Assembly: GCF_910592395.1 (NCBI RefSeq)
Contig: NC_088311.1
Location: forward strand, 14,140,501 to 14,204,500
DNA: 64,000 bases
Direction of reading: 5' to 3'
Source: Lineus longissimus
Taxonomy: Eukaryota > Nemertea > Pilidiophora > Heteronemertea > Lineidae
Shown in pieces: positions 35,889 to 46,474 of this stretch. The position numbers and the translations under genes are program-made. How positions within the stretch are numbered: the first letter of the stretch is position 1; each line of letters opens with the position of its first letter. The notes beneath the pieces are model-generated. The model saw only the letters and a program-made list of their open reading frames with translations, searched no databases and was not told where the DNA came from.

Positions 35889-36992
35889 CTAAAACTGATA
35901 ACTCCAGCGGTTTTCATGATGGAGCCGATTTGAGTACTTCATAATCACGCCTCTCATCTCCCTGAAGTACTTCTTCATGCCCCGCTGGTTTAGGTGAACT
36001 CCATCAGAAAAGTCTATTGCAGCGGGACCAGTTTGAGGGCCTTGAATGGAGAAGAACTCCCAAAAATGCAGCCGCTTACCATCCATGAAATTGCTGAGAC
36101 GAAAGTTAAGCTCTTTCGCCTTAGCCTCAAATTCCTGCTCAGAAATACCAAATTTCAGAGTACCATCATGCTTGATACTATAGCGTTTCAATGTACTGCA
36201 TGCAATGAAGTGCTGCACGCCATAGTGTTCAGTGAGCAACACACCGAAATCGTGAATGTCTGCCGCCGTCGACAGACTATCCCGTTTGGCGAGGTCATTA
36301 CCGCCAGCATGACATCCAACCAGCTACCCGCCCGAGACTGAGGCAGGCGAGTTGGCAAGGCCCGTGCCCGCGCGAGACGGGTCGGCGGTGAAGGCGGCTC
36401 GGCCGTAGCAGTCGGCGAGTCCCAAGTCGATACCATGTCGATACCTGCTGTTTTACAGCTTCGGGCAGTTCGTACCATCGCCGAGTCTGTCGGCCGCCCA
36501 GCGCCCAGCGCCCAGCAGCATGCGCATGCTCGACTCGTCCTCCGGTTCGCCGGCAGTGGCAATGTGCCGCGGCCGAGCGGCCGGTTTTTTTTGTGGATAC
36601 ATACACCGGCACCCTTCGCCGGCACCGAGACCAAGTCTAGCCCTAGCCCCGGTTCGCCGGCCGCGGCAATGTGCCGCCGCCGAGCGGCCGGGGGGGCGGG
36701 GCGACCGAGAATCGCCAGGCTCGGCGCGCGAAAGTTAACCGTTCGTCCCGAAATTTTTACGGCATACAACGATATCAGGAACCGACTGCCTGATGCTTGG
36801 TTCGTATTTTGAACCAAGGGAAGGCGCAGTTAAACCACCGAAGCCGTGGATGTCAACACGAGCAAACTCGTAATCTAGACCAAGATTCAAACGGTGGCGA
36901 TCGACAAATTGGCCAAACTCGCCCCGCTCTTGTACAAATTGGCCTAATCTTTTAACGAAGCTACTACCTACGATCTTAACTGACAGTGCCAT
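35889..36992 (-). pseudogene. SGNH-hydrolase-like reading frame, interrupted
   Basis: The minus-strand N-terminal part (36992-36735) has VKIVGSSFVKRLGQF and VDIHGFGGLT, like the Ser and Gly blocks of SGNH esterases, though the expected G-D-S reads G-S-S. The C-terminal part (36290-35889) has HYGVQHFIACSTLKRYS and DFSDGVHLNQRGMKKYF, the Asp-x-x-His block. A GC-rich insert (about 36330-36740) separates them. Such esterase-like frames occur in some retroelements. Ownership by the DIRS-like element is inferred from strand and position. Confidence 0.55.
36330..36740. mobile_element. GC-rich insertion of about 0.4 kb in the SGNH frame
   Basis: It is far richer in G+C than its surroundings, with CCGGTTCGCCGGC and CGGCCGCGGCAATGTGCCG segments repeated (about 36538-36580 and 36650-36690). 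It splits a reading frame that is recognisable on both sides. Target duplication was not identified. Confidence 0.5.
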
Positions 36993-37259
36993 TGTATACT
37001 TGCCTAATAATACTTAGCGAAACACGCCAAAAACGAAATGAAACGGGCAAAACGAATAGCAAAATTGTGATATTTAAAACGTGAAGTAGCTTCGTGTAAA
37101 TCTAGAGCAAGAATGATGCCCAGGAATCTGGGCCACCGAGCTTGCTCATGCTAAGGCGTGATTGGCTCCCCATGTCACGTGAGGATGCTGGAAGAAGCCG
37201 ATTGGCTGACGTTCGTGCAGCTCAGCGTGCAAACTGACCTGGGAGAGCATAGTAATTAG
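36993..37259. other. Non-coding spacer
   Basis: No gene was seen. It contains a GATTGGCT motif twice and lies between the SGNH frame and the Gypsy gag. Confidence 0.5.
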
Positions 37260-37880
37260 TTATTTGGCATGATACAACAAAGATAAAGAAAAAGCGGGAA
37301 AATTACAATAGGGCCTGGAGGGGATCCACAAATGCATTTCTCCCAATACAGGTATTAATAGAAATATGTTTTTGCAACACTTAGCAAAAAGGTCAAATTC
37401 ACTACACAGTTTACATTGTTTCTTATATGCTGGACACTTTTCTCGATCACGTATGTGTTCATAGCCACAGAATCTACAAGAAATTCGTTCCGCGGACCTA
37501 TGAGAGCTGCCCTGTCTAGGCTTGTAGGAACTACTACTACTAGTAGGAGTTTTCTTAGCTTTGTTCACAGCATCAGTCTTCTCAGTGCCACCCATTGTTT
37601 TAAGATGAGCAGCAGATGCCTCCATTGATTTACAGATGTCAAGACATTTCTTGAGAGTGAGCTTTCGCTCTTGTAGCAGCCTCTTACGGATACGAGTGTC
37701 CTTCACTCCGAGTACGATACGATCCCTTAGTAAACTATCACTAAGACAATTGCAGAAATGACAGGTCTGCGCTAACGTACGTAAAGCTGTGACATAGTTT
37801 TCAATGGACTCAGAAGATTCTTGATCACGTTTATTGAAATTGTAGCGTTCAAAAGTCTCATTCATCAGGCGCGGTTCCAT
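37260..37880 (-). pseudogene. gag: Gypsy gag, C-terminal part with zinc knuckles
   Basis: The capsid C-terminal part reads ETFERYNFNKRDQ, IENYVTALRTLAQTCHFC and LLRDRIVLGVKD. A Ser/Lys linker follows, then CRFCGYEHIRDREKC and CKLC...FAKCC as zinc knuckles. The last 35 residues are foreign sequence past the break. It is separated from the N-terminal part by the insertion at about 37880-38420. Confidence 0.8.
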
Positions 37881-38420
37881 GGGGGGGGGGGGGGGGGGGG
37901 GGGGGGGCGCACCCGGCGCACGCCCCCCCCCCCCTAATTTTGGGGCAATAAACTTTTTCTTCTTCTTGTAAAACCTAAATATATATATTCAAAGAAAGAC
38001 TTGTATTCAATGAGGATTATATTTGTGATATCGTTTGACTTTAGATGTTAGAGACTCTGCTGTATAATGGATCCCTTAGAATTGCCTATCACAACTTTGT
38101 CAACTCATTTATTGGTGAGTAGGTTTTGCATTTCTGCATCAGCATACATGGCATATAGACCCCTTTATATATACAACCAAACATTTTCTCCATCTCTGTT
38201 TTCAGATTATTCCACGTAAAAAAGGTCAAATTTTGCCATTTCTCTTGGTCTAAGAAGTGACTCTGAGGTGCCAGGAAATCGCATCTAAGCGTATTAGATT
38301 TCAAATTTTTCTGGGGGAGGGCACACCGTCCGGGCTCGCGCCTTCGGCGCTTGCCCATTGCGCGGGCAATTCGTAGCGCGGGCAGTTGCGCCCCCCCTAC
38401 TCAAAATTGCTGGAACCGCC
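37877..38420. mobile_element. Insertion of about 0.54 kb in gag with CAGGGGCGGTTCC-type ends
   Basis: On the minus strand the insertion starts CAGGGGCGGTTCCAG and ends GGAACCGCGCCTG, near-inverted ends like hAT-type non-autonomous elements. It contains long G and C runs (37878-37935). The target duplication is unclear (GATGAA-like on both sides). Confidence 0.6.
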
Positions 38421-38762
38421 CCTGTTCATCTCACCAATAAAATGTTCATCAAACTTCGTGACAATGTGCGTCAACACATTCTTGTCTTCACCTTTGGTTT
38501 CGTCGAACTGCATAGCATTATAAATGGTCAAAGCTTTCGACCCTATGCTATGCAAAAACAGAGCTACTCGAAACTGTTCATTTTGGTCTGCAAGCTTTGC
38601 TACAACACTATAGTTCATCCACATCTGCTTCCAAAGCTTCCAGTTTTCGACAACACTGCCCTCATCCAACACAAGACCTGATGGAGGGGCTATCCCTGTC
38701 AAGGGTAACGGCGTAACAACAGCCGCAGCAGCAACAACTGGCTCGGGATCTCCTTCAGGCAT
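38397..38762 (-). pseudogene. gag: Gypsy gag, N-terminal part
   Basis: It starts MPEGDPEPVVAAAAVV. The capsid N-terminal helix region includes ENWKLWKQMWMNYSVVAKL and RVALFLHSIGSKALTIYN, typical of metazoan Gypsy gag. It is followed by FDEHFIGE just before the insertion. The start is about 190 bases inside the 5' LTR. Confidence 0.82.
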
Positions 38763-38937
38763 CTTTCAACCTTGGGCGGAAGTACACTACACACGTACAC
38801 TACACGTTCAAACGACGACTCGACGAAATCACCGGCAAGGCGACGTCAAAGTTCACGATATTTCACGCTTTCTCAAGCGGGTACATACATTTCATAGGCA
38901 TCAAAAGGACGTATAGACATTGTTCTTTTCTCTTATA

Positions 38938-38949
38938 CCGCTGTCACCA
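38938..38949 (-). other. Primer-binding site
   Basis: TGGTGACAGCGG on the minus strand directly follows the 5' LTR and begins with TGG, complementary to a tRNA 3' end CCGCTGTCACCA. The tRNA species was not assigned. Confidence 0.75.
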
Positions 38950-39105
38950 TGTTTCATGATGCGTATTGAGGTGGAATGAGTGAATGAAAACGAGAGCGTA
39001 ACAAAATACAACTTTCTACAACGGGTTGGTATAAGACGCGAACCGAACTTAGAACCGGACCGGCAACCGGGAAACCGTAAAAGGGGTGTGGCACATATTG
39101 TTACA
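38950..39105 (-). repeat. 5' LTR
   Basis: 156 bp, TGTAACAATATGTGCC to CATGAAACA on the minus strand. It pairs with the 3' LTR at 21270-21445. Confidence 0.9.
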
Positions 39106-39110
39106 GTCTC
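39106..39110. repeat. Target duplication GTCTC of the Gypsy element, right copy
   Basis: It matches 21265-21269. The flanks on both sides belong to the same remnant HNH gene (CTGGTAATCTAACC here matches the antisense of Polinton A near 7360-7385). Confidence 0.9.
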
Positions 39111-39593
39111 CTCTGGTAATCTAACCAAGTGAGTATAAGGAAAGTGCGATCCACGATTTCTACGATTTGTCTTTAAAAAAGAGCCAAAATCAAAAAAGTG
39201 TTTTCCCATTAAAGTTGCCTTGATTCCAATACAAAACCGAATAATCTAGCATACATTTTCCTTATACTTTCCATATACTTTACAGACTTTACTACAACCT
39301 GTAAAGTCTTCATGGTATGGTACACTAAGAATAACACAGCTGATTCGTGCAGTCCGCCAGAGTAACTCGAGTGAATAGGTCAATATTTAATTTGTCCTTT
39401 AAGAACAAATCTTATTCTATATTCAAAGAGCAACCTATGCAAGTTGTAATTTTTATGAACTAAAAGTAAAAAGCTTGACATGGTGTAATTTTTATGAACT
39501 AAAATTTACACTGTTTGAATTATGTCAGCTGTACATGTGAGTTTTAAAAATTTAATAAAAAGTTTTAATCTAAATAATGAGTGATAGAAACCA

Positions 39594-39900
39594 AAAGGTT
39601 AACATGCAATAAATATGCTTCTTGCAGCAATATGGCAGCTCACAGGAAGACGAAGGGGCATTTAAATAAATTAATGGTACGAGTACCTTCTCTTCCACCA
39701 CTAATACCTGGTGTAGATAAGAAGCTTGCCTTTGCGACTGAGGAGCTTGTTGACATAAAGAAAGTTGAAGGAATTGAAGTAGTGAAAGAGTTTGGTAATC
39801 CTGCTATTACCATTAGAGTGAATATTGATAGCGAAACAGGTTTTTGAATACAGGAAGAAATTAGAGCAAGTACATTTTAAGTTAAATGATTACCACCATA
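39594..39900 (+). pseudogene. Remnant copy of the zinc-finger gene
   Basis: MAAHRKTKGHLNKL, DKKLAFATEELVDIKKV and EVVKEFGNPAITI match the Polinton A gene at 12457-12891 in order. The frame is broken at the finger (39594) and after 39847. Confidence 0.8.
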
Positions 39901-40063
39901 AAATAAGCATATCAGTTTTCGCCCAGTTCTCAATAGACTCTCGGCAACAAATCATAGCTTGAATCAGCATTCAGCTGTAGAGCAGAGCTTTAATTGACAT
40001 AAGGTCGCAGAGTAGAGCTTTAATCGGCAAGACGATACAGTTACCCACCCATTTCAGTCTCCA

Positions 40064-41900
40064 ATGGAAAGCATAATTTCAATCTATGCAGTAACAAACC
40101 AACTTAACTGCATAAATACACAGATTGAGGAGAGATACTTTCAAGGCTATGGCTTGTCCCTTAACATAATAGAGTCATGTGACATGGCAATATGTTCTTA
40201 CAAGAGGTGCAAAGGTGGTCATTATATTAGATTACATTTTAACACTAAAGCTGTAATAAATGTAATGTAAAAGGAACAGGGAAATGATCAGAAGTGTTTG
40301 CTCTGGAGTCTAATGGCTGCTAGATATGTCAAGGAACATAAGATAGAACATCAAGAACATGCAGAGCTTACTACTGAAATGCTGGAAAAGATTTATGCAA
40401 ATGATATTAAGATCAATCCTAGCTCTCACTACGGAGTACAAATAAATAACTTTCCTGTATGTATTCAAAAGGATATCCCTAAAATCGAGAGTGATGGCAA
40501 TCTTAAGATTAATGTGTTCAAGTTACAGAACGAAGCTGCTAAAAAGATACGTGAGGTAAAATTAGAACCTCTCTTCCTATCCGGGAATGGTAAGAACTAT
40601 GATGATAATGAAGTCATTGATATTCTTTATTTCAAGGGTCATTTCATGCACATAACTGACATCAATATGTTCTTCAGGAATGGCACTCATACTGTGTATC
40701 TCTGTAGGAGTTGTATAAATTACTTTTATCGTAAATCTACACTTGAGAATCATAAGAAGAAATGTAATGAACATGAATATTGTAAGATTAGTTTACCAAC
40801 ACCAAATAGTAAATGGTCTCAACTTAAGTTTGAAAAACATTAAATAAAGAATAGAGTTCCTTTTGTTATCTATGCAGATTTTGAGTCAAAAAACATATCT
40901 GTAGTATCAGTAGAGAGTAATAGCAAGAAACTTATCAGCAGTTGGAGTTTATGTTAACTCTGATTATCAATATCTTTACAATAATCAGTATTTAATCAAA
41001 GAGGTTCTGATTATGTAGATGTGTTCTGTAAATAACTTATCAAAATGGAAGAACAATTCTCTAATTTATTGAACAGTAATTTTCCTCTAACAATGACAGA
41101 TGAAGATTGTAAGAGATACCACAAAGAAACACAATGTTACCACTGCAATCAGTTGCTAGGGTATGATAAGGTAAAGGACCATGATCACTACAGTGGTAGT
41201 TTTAGAGGTGCTGCACTCTTGCACTCTGAATGAAAAGAAAGCCATGTTCATTCCAGTGTTTTTTCACAATCTAAGTAATTATGATTCTCACCTATTCATT
41301 AAAGATTTAATGACCAAACTACATCAACATAAGAAACTTAAATTACTTGCCAGAACAGCAGAACAATACATTTCATTTCAGTTCGGATGTTTTAGGTTCT
41401 TAGACTCGTACAGATTCCTACAGTCCAGTTTAGACAACATAACAAAATCAATGGTAGACGATGACTTCAAAATTACAAGACAGATGTTCCCTGATACTAC
41501 AGACTTCAAACTATTGAGGAAAAAAAGAATCAGTTCCTTATTCCTTTTACACGTCACATGAAGTTACAATGTAACCTACCTTGATAAGAATAAGATTTAT
41601 TTGAAAAGTTCAGGGAAGTAAATTTAAATTACTTTCAGACAGACCCATGTCACAGTTACTCAGCGCCAGGTCTTACATGGCAAGCTGGTTTGAAATACAC
41701 AGGAATAAACCTAGAACTTCTAACAGATAGCAACATCTTACTTACTTTTAAAAATGGCAATAATAGGTGGAATTTCGGGTGTGATGGGAACAAGACATGT
41801 TAAGGCCGATGATAACCACAAACTCCTGTACATTTATGCTAATAACCTTTACGGATGGGCTGTGATGGAACCTCAACCTTATGGAAGTTTTGTTATGACA
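40064..41900 (+). pseudogene. POLB: Remnant polymerase gene, diverged copy
   Basis: It matches the family B polymerase from the N-terminus (40064) through the KCLLWSL-type block, the finger CRSCINYFYRKSTLENH, the endonuclease-VII-like Cys/His module, Exo II (NLSNYDSHLFIKD) and the Pol A block (YANNLYGWAVME). At least five frameshifts or stops and internal deletions are present. It lacks or differs at the palindrome-bearing linkers of Polinton A. Confidence 0.88.
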
Positions 41901-42416
41901 GACTTAAATTTAATATATCCTGGATACTCCAAATCCACCTCTAAGAAGTAGCCTACTTCACTATCACTTGGAATTGCCATAATCTGCTCTTTACTAATAA
42001 CAGTCATGTTAAGTGGATCAATATCTATGATTTCAAAACTACCATAGGGTTGAGGTTCCATCATGGACCAGCCATAGAGATTATTTGCGTCTATGTAGAG
42101 TAGTTTGTGGTGTTCATCTGCCTTGACATGTCTTGTTCCCATAACACCCGAAATTCCACCTCGTATTGCTTTCTCAAAAGTAAGTAAGATGTTGGTATCA
42201 GTCAGTAGTTCTAGGTTTATTCCTGTGTACTTCAAACCAGCTTGCCAGATTAGGCCTGGTGCCGAGTAACAGTGACATGGATCTATCTGAAAGTAGTTCA
42301 AATTGACATCCCTGAATTTCTCAAATAAATCAGCTAAAAGGATCACATCAGTTTTGAGGTAGTGGTCAATGAACTCACCGTGATTCCTGATCTTGAAATG
42401 ATCCCATATTACCTTA
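41901..42416 (-). pseudogene. POLB: Inverted polymerase fragment close to Polinton A
   Basis: It is nearly identical to Polinton A positions 10194-10770 on the minus strand, except that the 60-bp palindrome is cleanly absent at 42013/42014. It is joined head-to-head to the diverged copy at about 41900 with GACTTA shared at the joint, and ends abruptly at CCTTAG (42416) where Polinton C begins. Confidence 0.9.
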
Positions 42417-42426
42417 GTAGTATATA

Positions 42427-42497
42427 AAAATGCACTTACAAGGCCAGTAATATATACTAGGCCTTGTAAGTATATACTAGGCCTTGTAAGTGCATTT
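42427..42497 (+). repeat. Inverted and direct repeats at the left border of Polinton C
   Basis: AAATGCACTTACAAGGCC near 42427 is inverted as GGCCTTGTAAGTGCATTT ending at 42497. Between them TATATACTAGGCCTTGTAAG is repeated twice. It may be the tip of the terminal repeat. Confidence 0.65.
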
Positions 42498-44314
42498 CTA
42501 GGTCTTAAGCCCTTTTAACCCTAGACACTACACTTTTTAGATCTAGATTATTTCTAGATCGCGTATTTTTTTACCCCGTGCGTCCCCCCTAAATATCTAT
42601 ATCCCCTAAAGACCTAGACAATGTACTTAACTAGGACCCCCCCATAGACAACCTAGGACGCATACGTTTTCAATTCCTAGGCTTTTTTATGAGCTGAGAA
42701 TTGCTAATAAAATTTCTTGCATAATCTATAAAACTTGTTTTCACGTATACCCCACTCTCGAACAATTCGGTCTTATGTCATTTTCACGTTTCTAAAGTCT
42801 TAATGTTGTCCCTACAATTCCCAGTCATCAATAGGTGAACAATAACATCTTTACCCCACCCCATTTCCTATTATGTTGCCAAGGGTTCAAACCCTTTTTA
42901 ACATTAACTGGCGCCCCGATGGAGACCCTGTCACGCAATAAAAACATTCCACCCTCATTCACCCATTATAATGACAAAGAAATCCCCGGGAAGGATTTTC
43001 CAAAAACTACTCAGTATTCAATTTACCGTAAAAATGGGAAGAATAGAATGTTTATTCTAAGTTTTATCTCATCGGAGCCACGACAATAAGGGGATCGTCA
43101 AGTGCGTGAGGTAAAATTATGAACAAATTCTGACCAATCACCATCCTAAAACCCAATTAGAAAAGCATTCAGAAGTCTGGTAACGGGTATGATACCTCCA
43201 CAAACTAGCGCATACACCAGGTGGCCCCAGCACGCGGATCGAACGTAGACTGCATTGCCTTACGTTCCAACCCTTTGTCTACGGATGAAAAAAATTATTA
43301 AGGGTAAGTAGAACATATTTTATTCTAGCGAATTAGTTTATATTAACGTGTTCAACTGTGAATGGGGTTAAAGCGATCTTTAATGTTGACTGTTACCAAG
43401 TTAGAAGAATGAAACTCGTAAAAATCTATCTTCAGTTTGTGTTTTAGCCCTGAAACTTCTCGTGATCTAAATTAAACTAAATTAAAGCAAATCACATGGT
43501 AGGGATCTATCATTTCAATCTGAGATAAGTCAAATCTCTACATTATCCAAGTCACTCCTTTTTTCGGTTCAAACCTTCTTTATGGATTGGTATCTCCCTT
43601 TTCAACGTTGAGTACCCCGACTCCTTCCATGTGCAGATGTGACGGTTGTTTACAAAACCTTCCACAGACGCAATGATGTTTGGCACACTTTAATTATTTC
43701 AAAAAAATATGTCAAACACTTTTACGCAAATTACAAAACCTTCCCCAGACGCAACGATGTTTGCCACACTTTAATTATTTCAAAAAGATATGTCAAACGC
43801 TTTTACGCAAATGGGGGTTGTATCCTCATCCTCTTTTCTTCTTGGTTTTATACCCTGGCTCCTTCCACGTGCAAATGTAATCGTTGTTTACAAAACCTTC
43901 CACACAGACGCAATGCTGATTGGCACACTTTAATTATATCAAAAAGATGTGTCAAACACATTACGCGAATGGAGGTCTCGTCCTCTCTTATTATTTATTT
44001 CATTTCTATCAATTTTACATCGTGACTTAAGAAAAAATATCCTTACTTTTCGCAGAACTAGTGAATTTAATCACCGTATGATACCTATTTTCACTTTAAC
44101 TAATTCTTCTCTTTTCTTCATTGAAAGTAAACAGAATTATAAGTCTATTTCTACTCGGTTCTAAACTAAAACATTATACACACAATTACTTGTGAACGCA
44201 TCACAGGTCCTTTTTCAACTAGATTAGCTAAGATATACAACGAATCTCCTTTCTAAACTAAATGTTGTAGAAAACAAACCAACTTTAGCCTCGGTAATAA
44301 CAACCAAACTTTTT
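42498..44314. other. Long non-coding left arm of Polinton C
   Basis: No gene supported. Three copies of a unit of about 80 bp (ACAAAACCTTCC...CACACTTTAATTAT...TCAAAC) lie near 43653-43731, 43732-43812 and 43889-43972. Short open frames here are made of these repeats. It probably includes the left terminal repeat. Confidence 0.6.
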
Positions 44315-44913
44315 TTATGCCGCGATATTAATCATGAACACTTCTTGCGGAATCGTGTAAAAGTGTATGTCCCCCAATTTCTGACCCGGAAAAAAAGTAA
44401 TCTTCTCATCATCTAAATTGTAAACGGATATTGATATATCATGGTCTTCCCCCCTGAATTGACGGGGACTTACGATAACCTTGTCGTAATATCGTAATTC
44501 CCCCATATCGGGGAAAAAATTACCAACAACACCTTCACCAAGAAAAAAACTTAACCCAGTGCCCACTCGACGCATCGTTTGGGGTTCAATGTCCTGCATA
44601 TACCCCACGTAGATTCCAACCATCCCCCTCGAACTGTACGAGGGGGTGTACGCAAAACTTTCTTTTTTAAAGCTAATTTCTAGCTTATTCTCCGCTTTAC
44701 ATGCACCATCTATTCTAATAATACCCCCACTCCCCTCCTTTTTTTTTCACCTTTAGCTTGATCATGTGCGGCCTCAAAAAATTCGCAACGTCGAGAACAA
44801 GTGTCCATGTCTTTTCGTACCAATTTAATTTTATGACGTCCTATATCGGATTCGTTTTGAAGTGTATCTCTTTCTTCGCACAAAGATACTATCCTCTTCG
44901 CACCCGTTTCCAT
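44315..44913 (-). pseudogene. dUTPase-like protein with degraded active-site motifs, frameshifted
   Basis: The minus-strand C-terminal 140 residues follow the trimeric dUTPase fold order: FAYTPSYSSRGM..., TGLSFFLGEGVVGNFF, then YYDKVIVSPRQFRGED, ISVYNLDDEKITFFPGQKLG. The catalytic motifs are altered (no G-Y-D-L, no P-R-S-G, V-I-V-S in place of V-I-D), so activity is unlikely. An N-terminal helical segment (44913-44741) is in another frame; the shift falls at an A-run (T-run near 44741-44749 on plus). It could be a real frameshift, a programmed one, or an assembly error. Confidence 0.6.
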
Positions 44914-45106
44914 ATTTCAATTCCTATTAGAAAGGAGAATAAATTCATCTTCTTATTACCGAGGCAAAAGATGTTTTGTAAACATTATACATCACTTGAA
45001 AACTTGAGAAAAACCAACGAAGTGGGTACAGGAAACCAATTTCTATCTACCACGCCTTCTAACCAATTCAACAAAAAAAAAACCCCAGACACCTATCAAA
45101 AAGTTT

Positions 45107-46474
45107 TTACAATGAATTAACCAAGCCTTGCACATTTTTAAAAATTTTTCCTGTTAACCCCTTCGAATTGTTTTTTAACGAAGTCATTCTCCTCTTTTGA
45201 AAAATAGTTTTTGTCAGGGCCTCGCCGGGAACGTTCCATTTTTCTTTATTTCGCATGTTATCAGCATGTGCCCTTGGATCATATATTTCTAGTTTTTTTC
45301 TAGTTGAATAGGGAATTCTACTTTGTGGTTTCATACCAGTATCTCTATTTAATCCGATTTTTTTTTTTTTTTGATTTACCGGACGTCCTACTGGCATTTT
45401 AATGTTGCTTGCAAACAAAGGCAAGCAATGGAGAGTGCACCGTTTGCATTCTCCGTGCGCTATTTCTTTATCGAAAAATGGTTTTATTAACGAATCGCAG
45501 GTTTGTTTCGTTTCGAATTTCCCCATCGCGTGTGTTAATTTTTGTAACTGAGTCACAAGACTCTCGGCCCCTTTTACCCAGTTTTGACGTATAGTTGATT
45601 CTCTTGCTAATAAACCAACGGTTTTTTCTCTTGTTTCAAACTGAATTGTTTTTACCGAACAAATCTTTTGATAATCGTTGATCATAGTTTCTTTGTCTTT
45701 TCCCCCATGACATCGACACTTTTCCAAGTATTTCTTTTGAAACATTCTCTCTTCATGGGAGAGATTTTGATTTTCATTTAGTTTGGACATTTTGTCCCGT
45801 TCGTCGAAAAATGTGGCCACTGAATTTATCCCATGTGCGCTATCAACTCGGGTGATTGTAGGGGATTTTTTCCCAGTTGGGGGTTTAGTGACTCTCGAGA
45901 TGCGTCTTGTCGGGTCACATCCCCCATTTTCGTTTTCACACGGACCATTATCATCGCTGCTGGAGTCAGATAAATTACACTTGGTCAGTCTTTTCTTCTT
46001 TTCCGGTTGACCCCCTGCATCCCCCTCCGCGCTGGTTGCGCTTCTCTTCCCCAAACCCACAACATCTGAGACACCCGACTCGTCTTCAGACTCAGAGTCT
46101 GCAGACACCTCACCCAAGAAGTCGAAGACTACTTCCTCTTCCCCCTCCCCTCCATTGGTTTGGAAACCTAAGTCTGTACCGTCCTTTTTTATCTCTATAT
46201 CATTTGTATTCTTAACTACTATTGTAATGGTTCCCTCTACAGGAAACCCACACTCGGTTCTAATTTTCATGGGGGAATAAACTAATACAATTTGAAATGA
46301 TTGAATTTTCTCCCTGACCACTTCAGCAAATTCGTTCCAAATTTGTTTATTGTTGCAATCAAACTTTCTAAACTCTTTTTTTTGGTTTAGAGTTTGAAAA
46401 ATCCCTCGTTTCATTTCATTATTTATGTGATTTTCCTTGTAAAGGGTGTTAATTATTTTCTGAATCAAAGCCAT
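45107..46474 (-). CDS. Unknown acidic/basic nuclear-type protein
   Basis: 455 residues, intact. The N-terminal 90 residues are a folded-looking block (NNKQIWNEFAEVVREKI, SFQIVLVYSPMKIRTE). The middle is highly acidic and Ser-rich with a KKKRLTK basic stretch. The C-terminal 200 residues are basic with several Cys (KCRCHGG, ECKRCTLHC). No family recognised. The start overlaps the end of the upstream gene by 10 bases, so the two are probably co-transcribed. Confidence 0.6.
   Translation of the reverse strand: MALIQKIINTLYKENHINNEMKRGIFQTLNQKKEFRKFDCNNKQIWNEFAEVVREKIQSFQIVLVYSPMKIRTECGFPVEGTITIVVKNTNDIEIKKDGTDLGFQTNGGEGEEEVVFDFLGEVSADSESEDESGVSDVVGLGKRSATSAEGDAGGQPEKKKRLTKCNLSDSSSDDNGPCENENGGCDPTRRISRVTKPPTGKKSPTITRVDSAHGINSVATFFDERDKMSKLNENQNLSHEERMFQKKYLEKCRCHGGKDKETMINDYQKICSVKTIQFETREKTVGLLARESTIRQNWVKGAESLVTQLQKLTHAMGKFETKQTCDSLIKPFFDKEIAHGECKRCTLHCLPLFASNIKMPVGRPVNQKKKKIGLNRDTGMKPQSRIPYSTRKKLEIYDPRAHADNMRNKEKWNVPGEALTKTIFQKRRMTSLKNNSKGLTGKIFKNVQGLVNSL

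Larger units (their letters stand above)
21270..39105 (-). mobile_element. Ty3/Gypsy-type LTR retrotransposon carrying nested insertions
   Basis: On the minus strand: 5' LTR 38950-39105, primer-binding site, gag in two pieces, protease, reverse transcriptase, RNase H and integrase, polypurine tract, 3' LTR 21270-21445. The 5-bp duplication GTCTC is perfect. About 12 kb between gag and protease is foreign DNA (DIRS-like element and others). Premature stops show it is inactive. Confidence 0.9.
39111..42416. mobile_element. Host Polinton remnant, part 2
   Basis: It continues the HNH homologue (minus, to about 39240). A non-coding stretch of about 350 bp follows, then plus-strand homologues of the zinc-finger gene and the polymerase gene, and finally a minus-strand polymerase fragment. 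Gene order differs from simple inversion of Polinton A, so either the old family was arranged differently or it has been rearranged. Many frameshifts. Confidence 0.8.

Noticed and set aside
36298-36817. Several overlapping open frames in the GC-rich insert
   Set aside because: GC-rich DNA is poor in stops in all frames; no domain or start context supports them.
42880-42925. tRNA-like box GGTTCAAACCC and a primer-binding-site look (TGGCGCCCCGATGG)
   Set aside because: No A box, cloverleaf or LTR partner could be found; too little to call a SINE, tRNA or retroelement.
43639-44164. Overlapping short frames in the left arm of Polinton C
   Set aside because: Made from three diverged copies of an 80-bp repeat; no protein feature conserved beyond the repeat itself.
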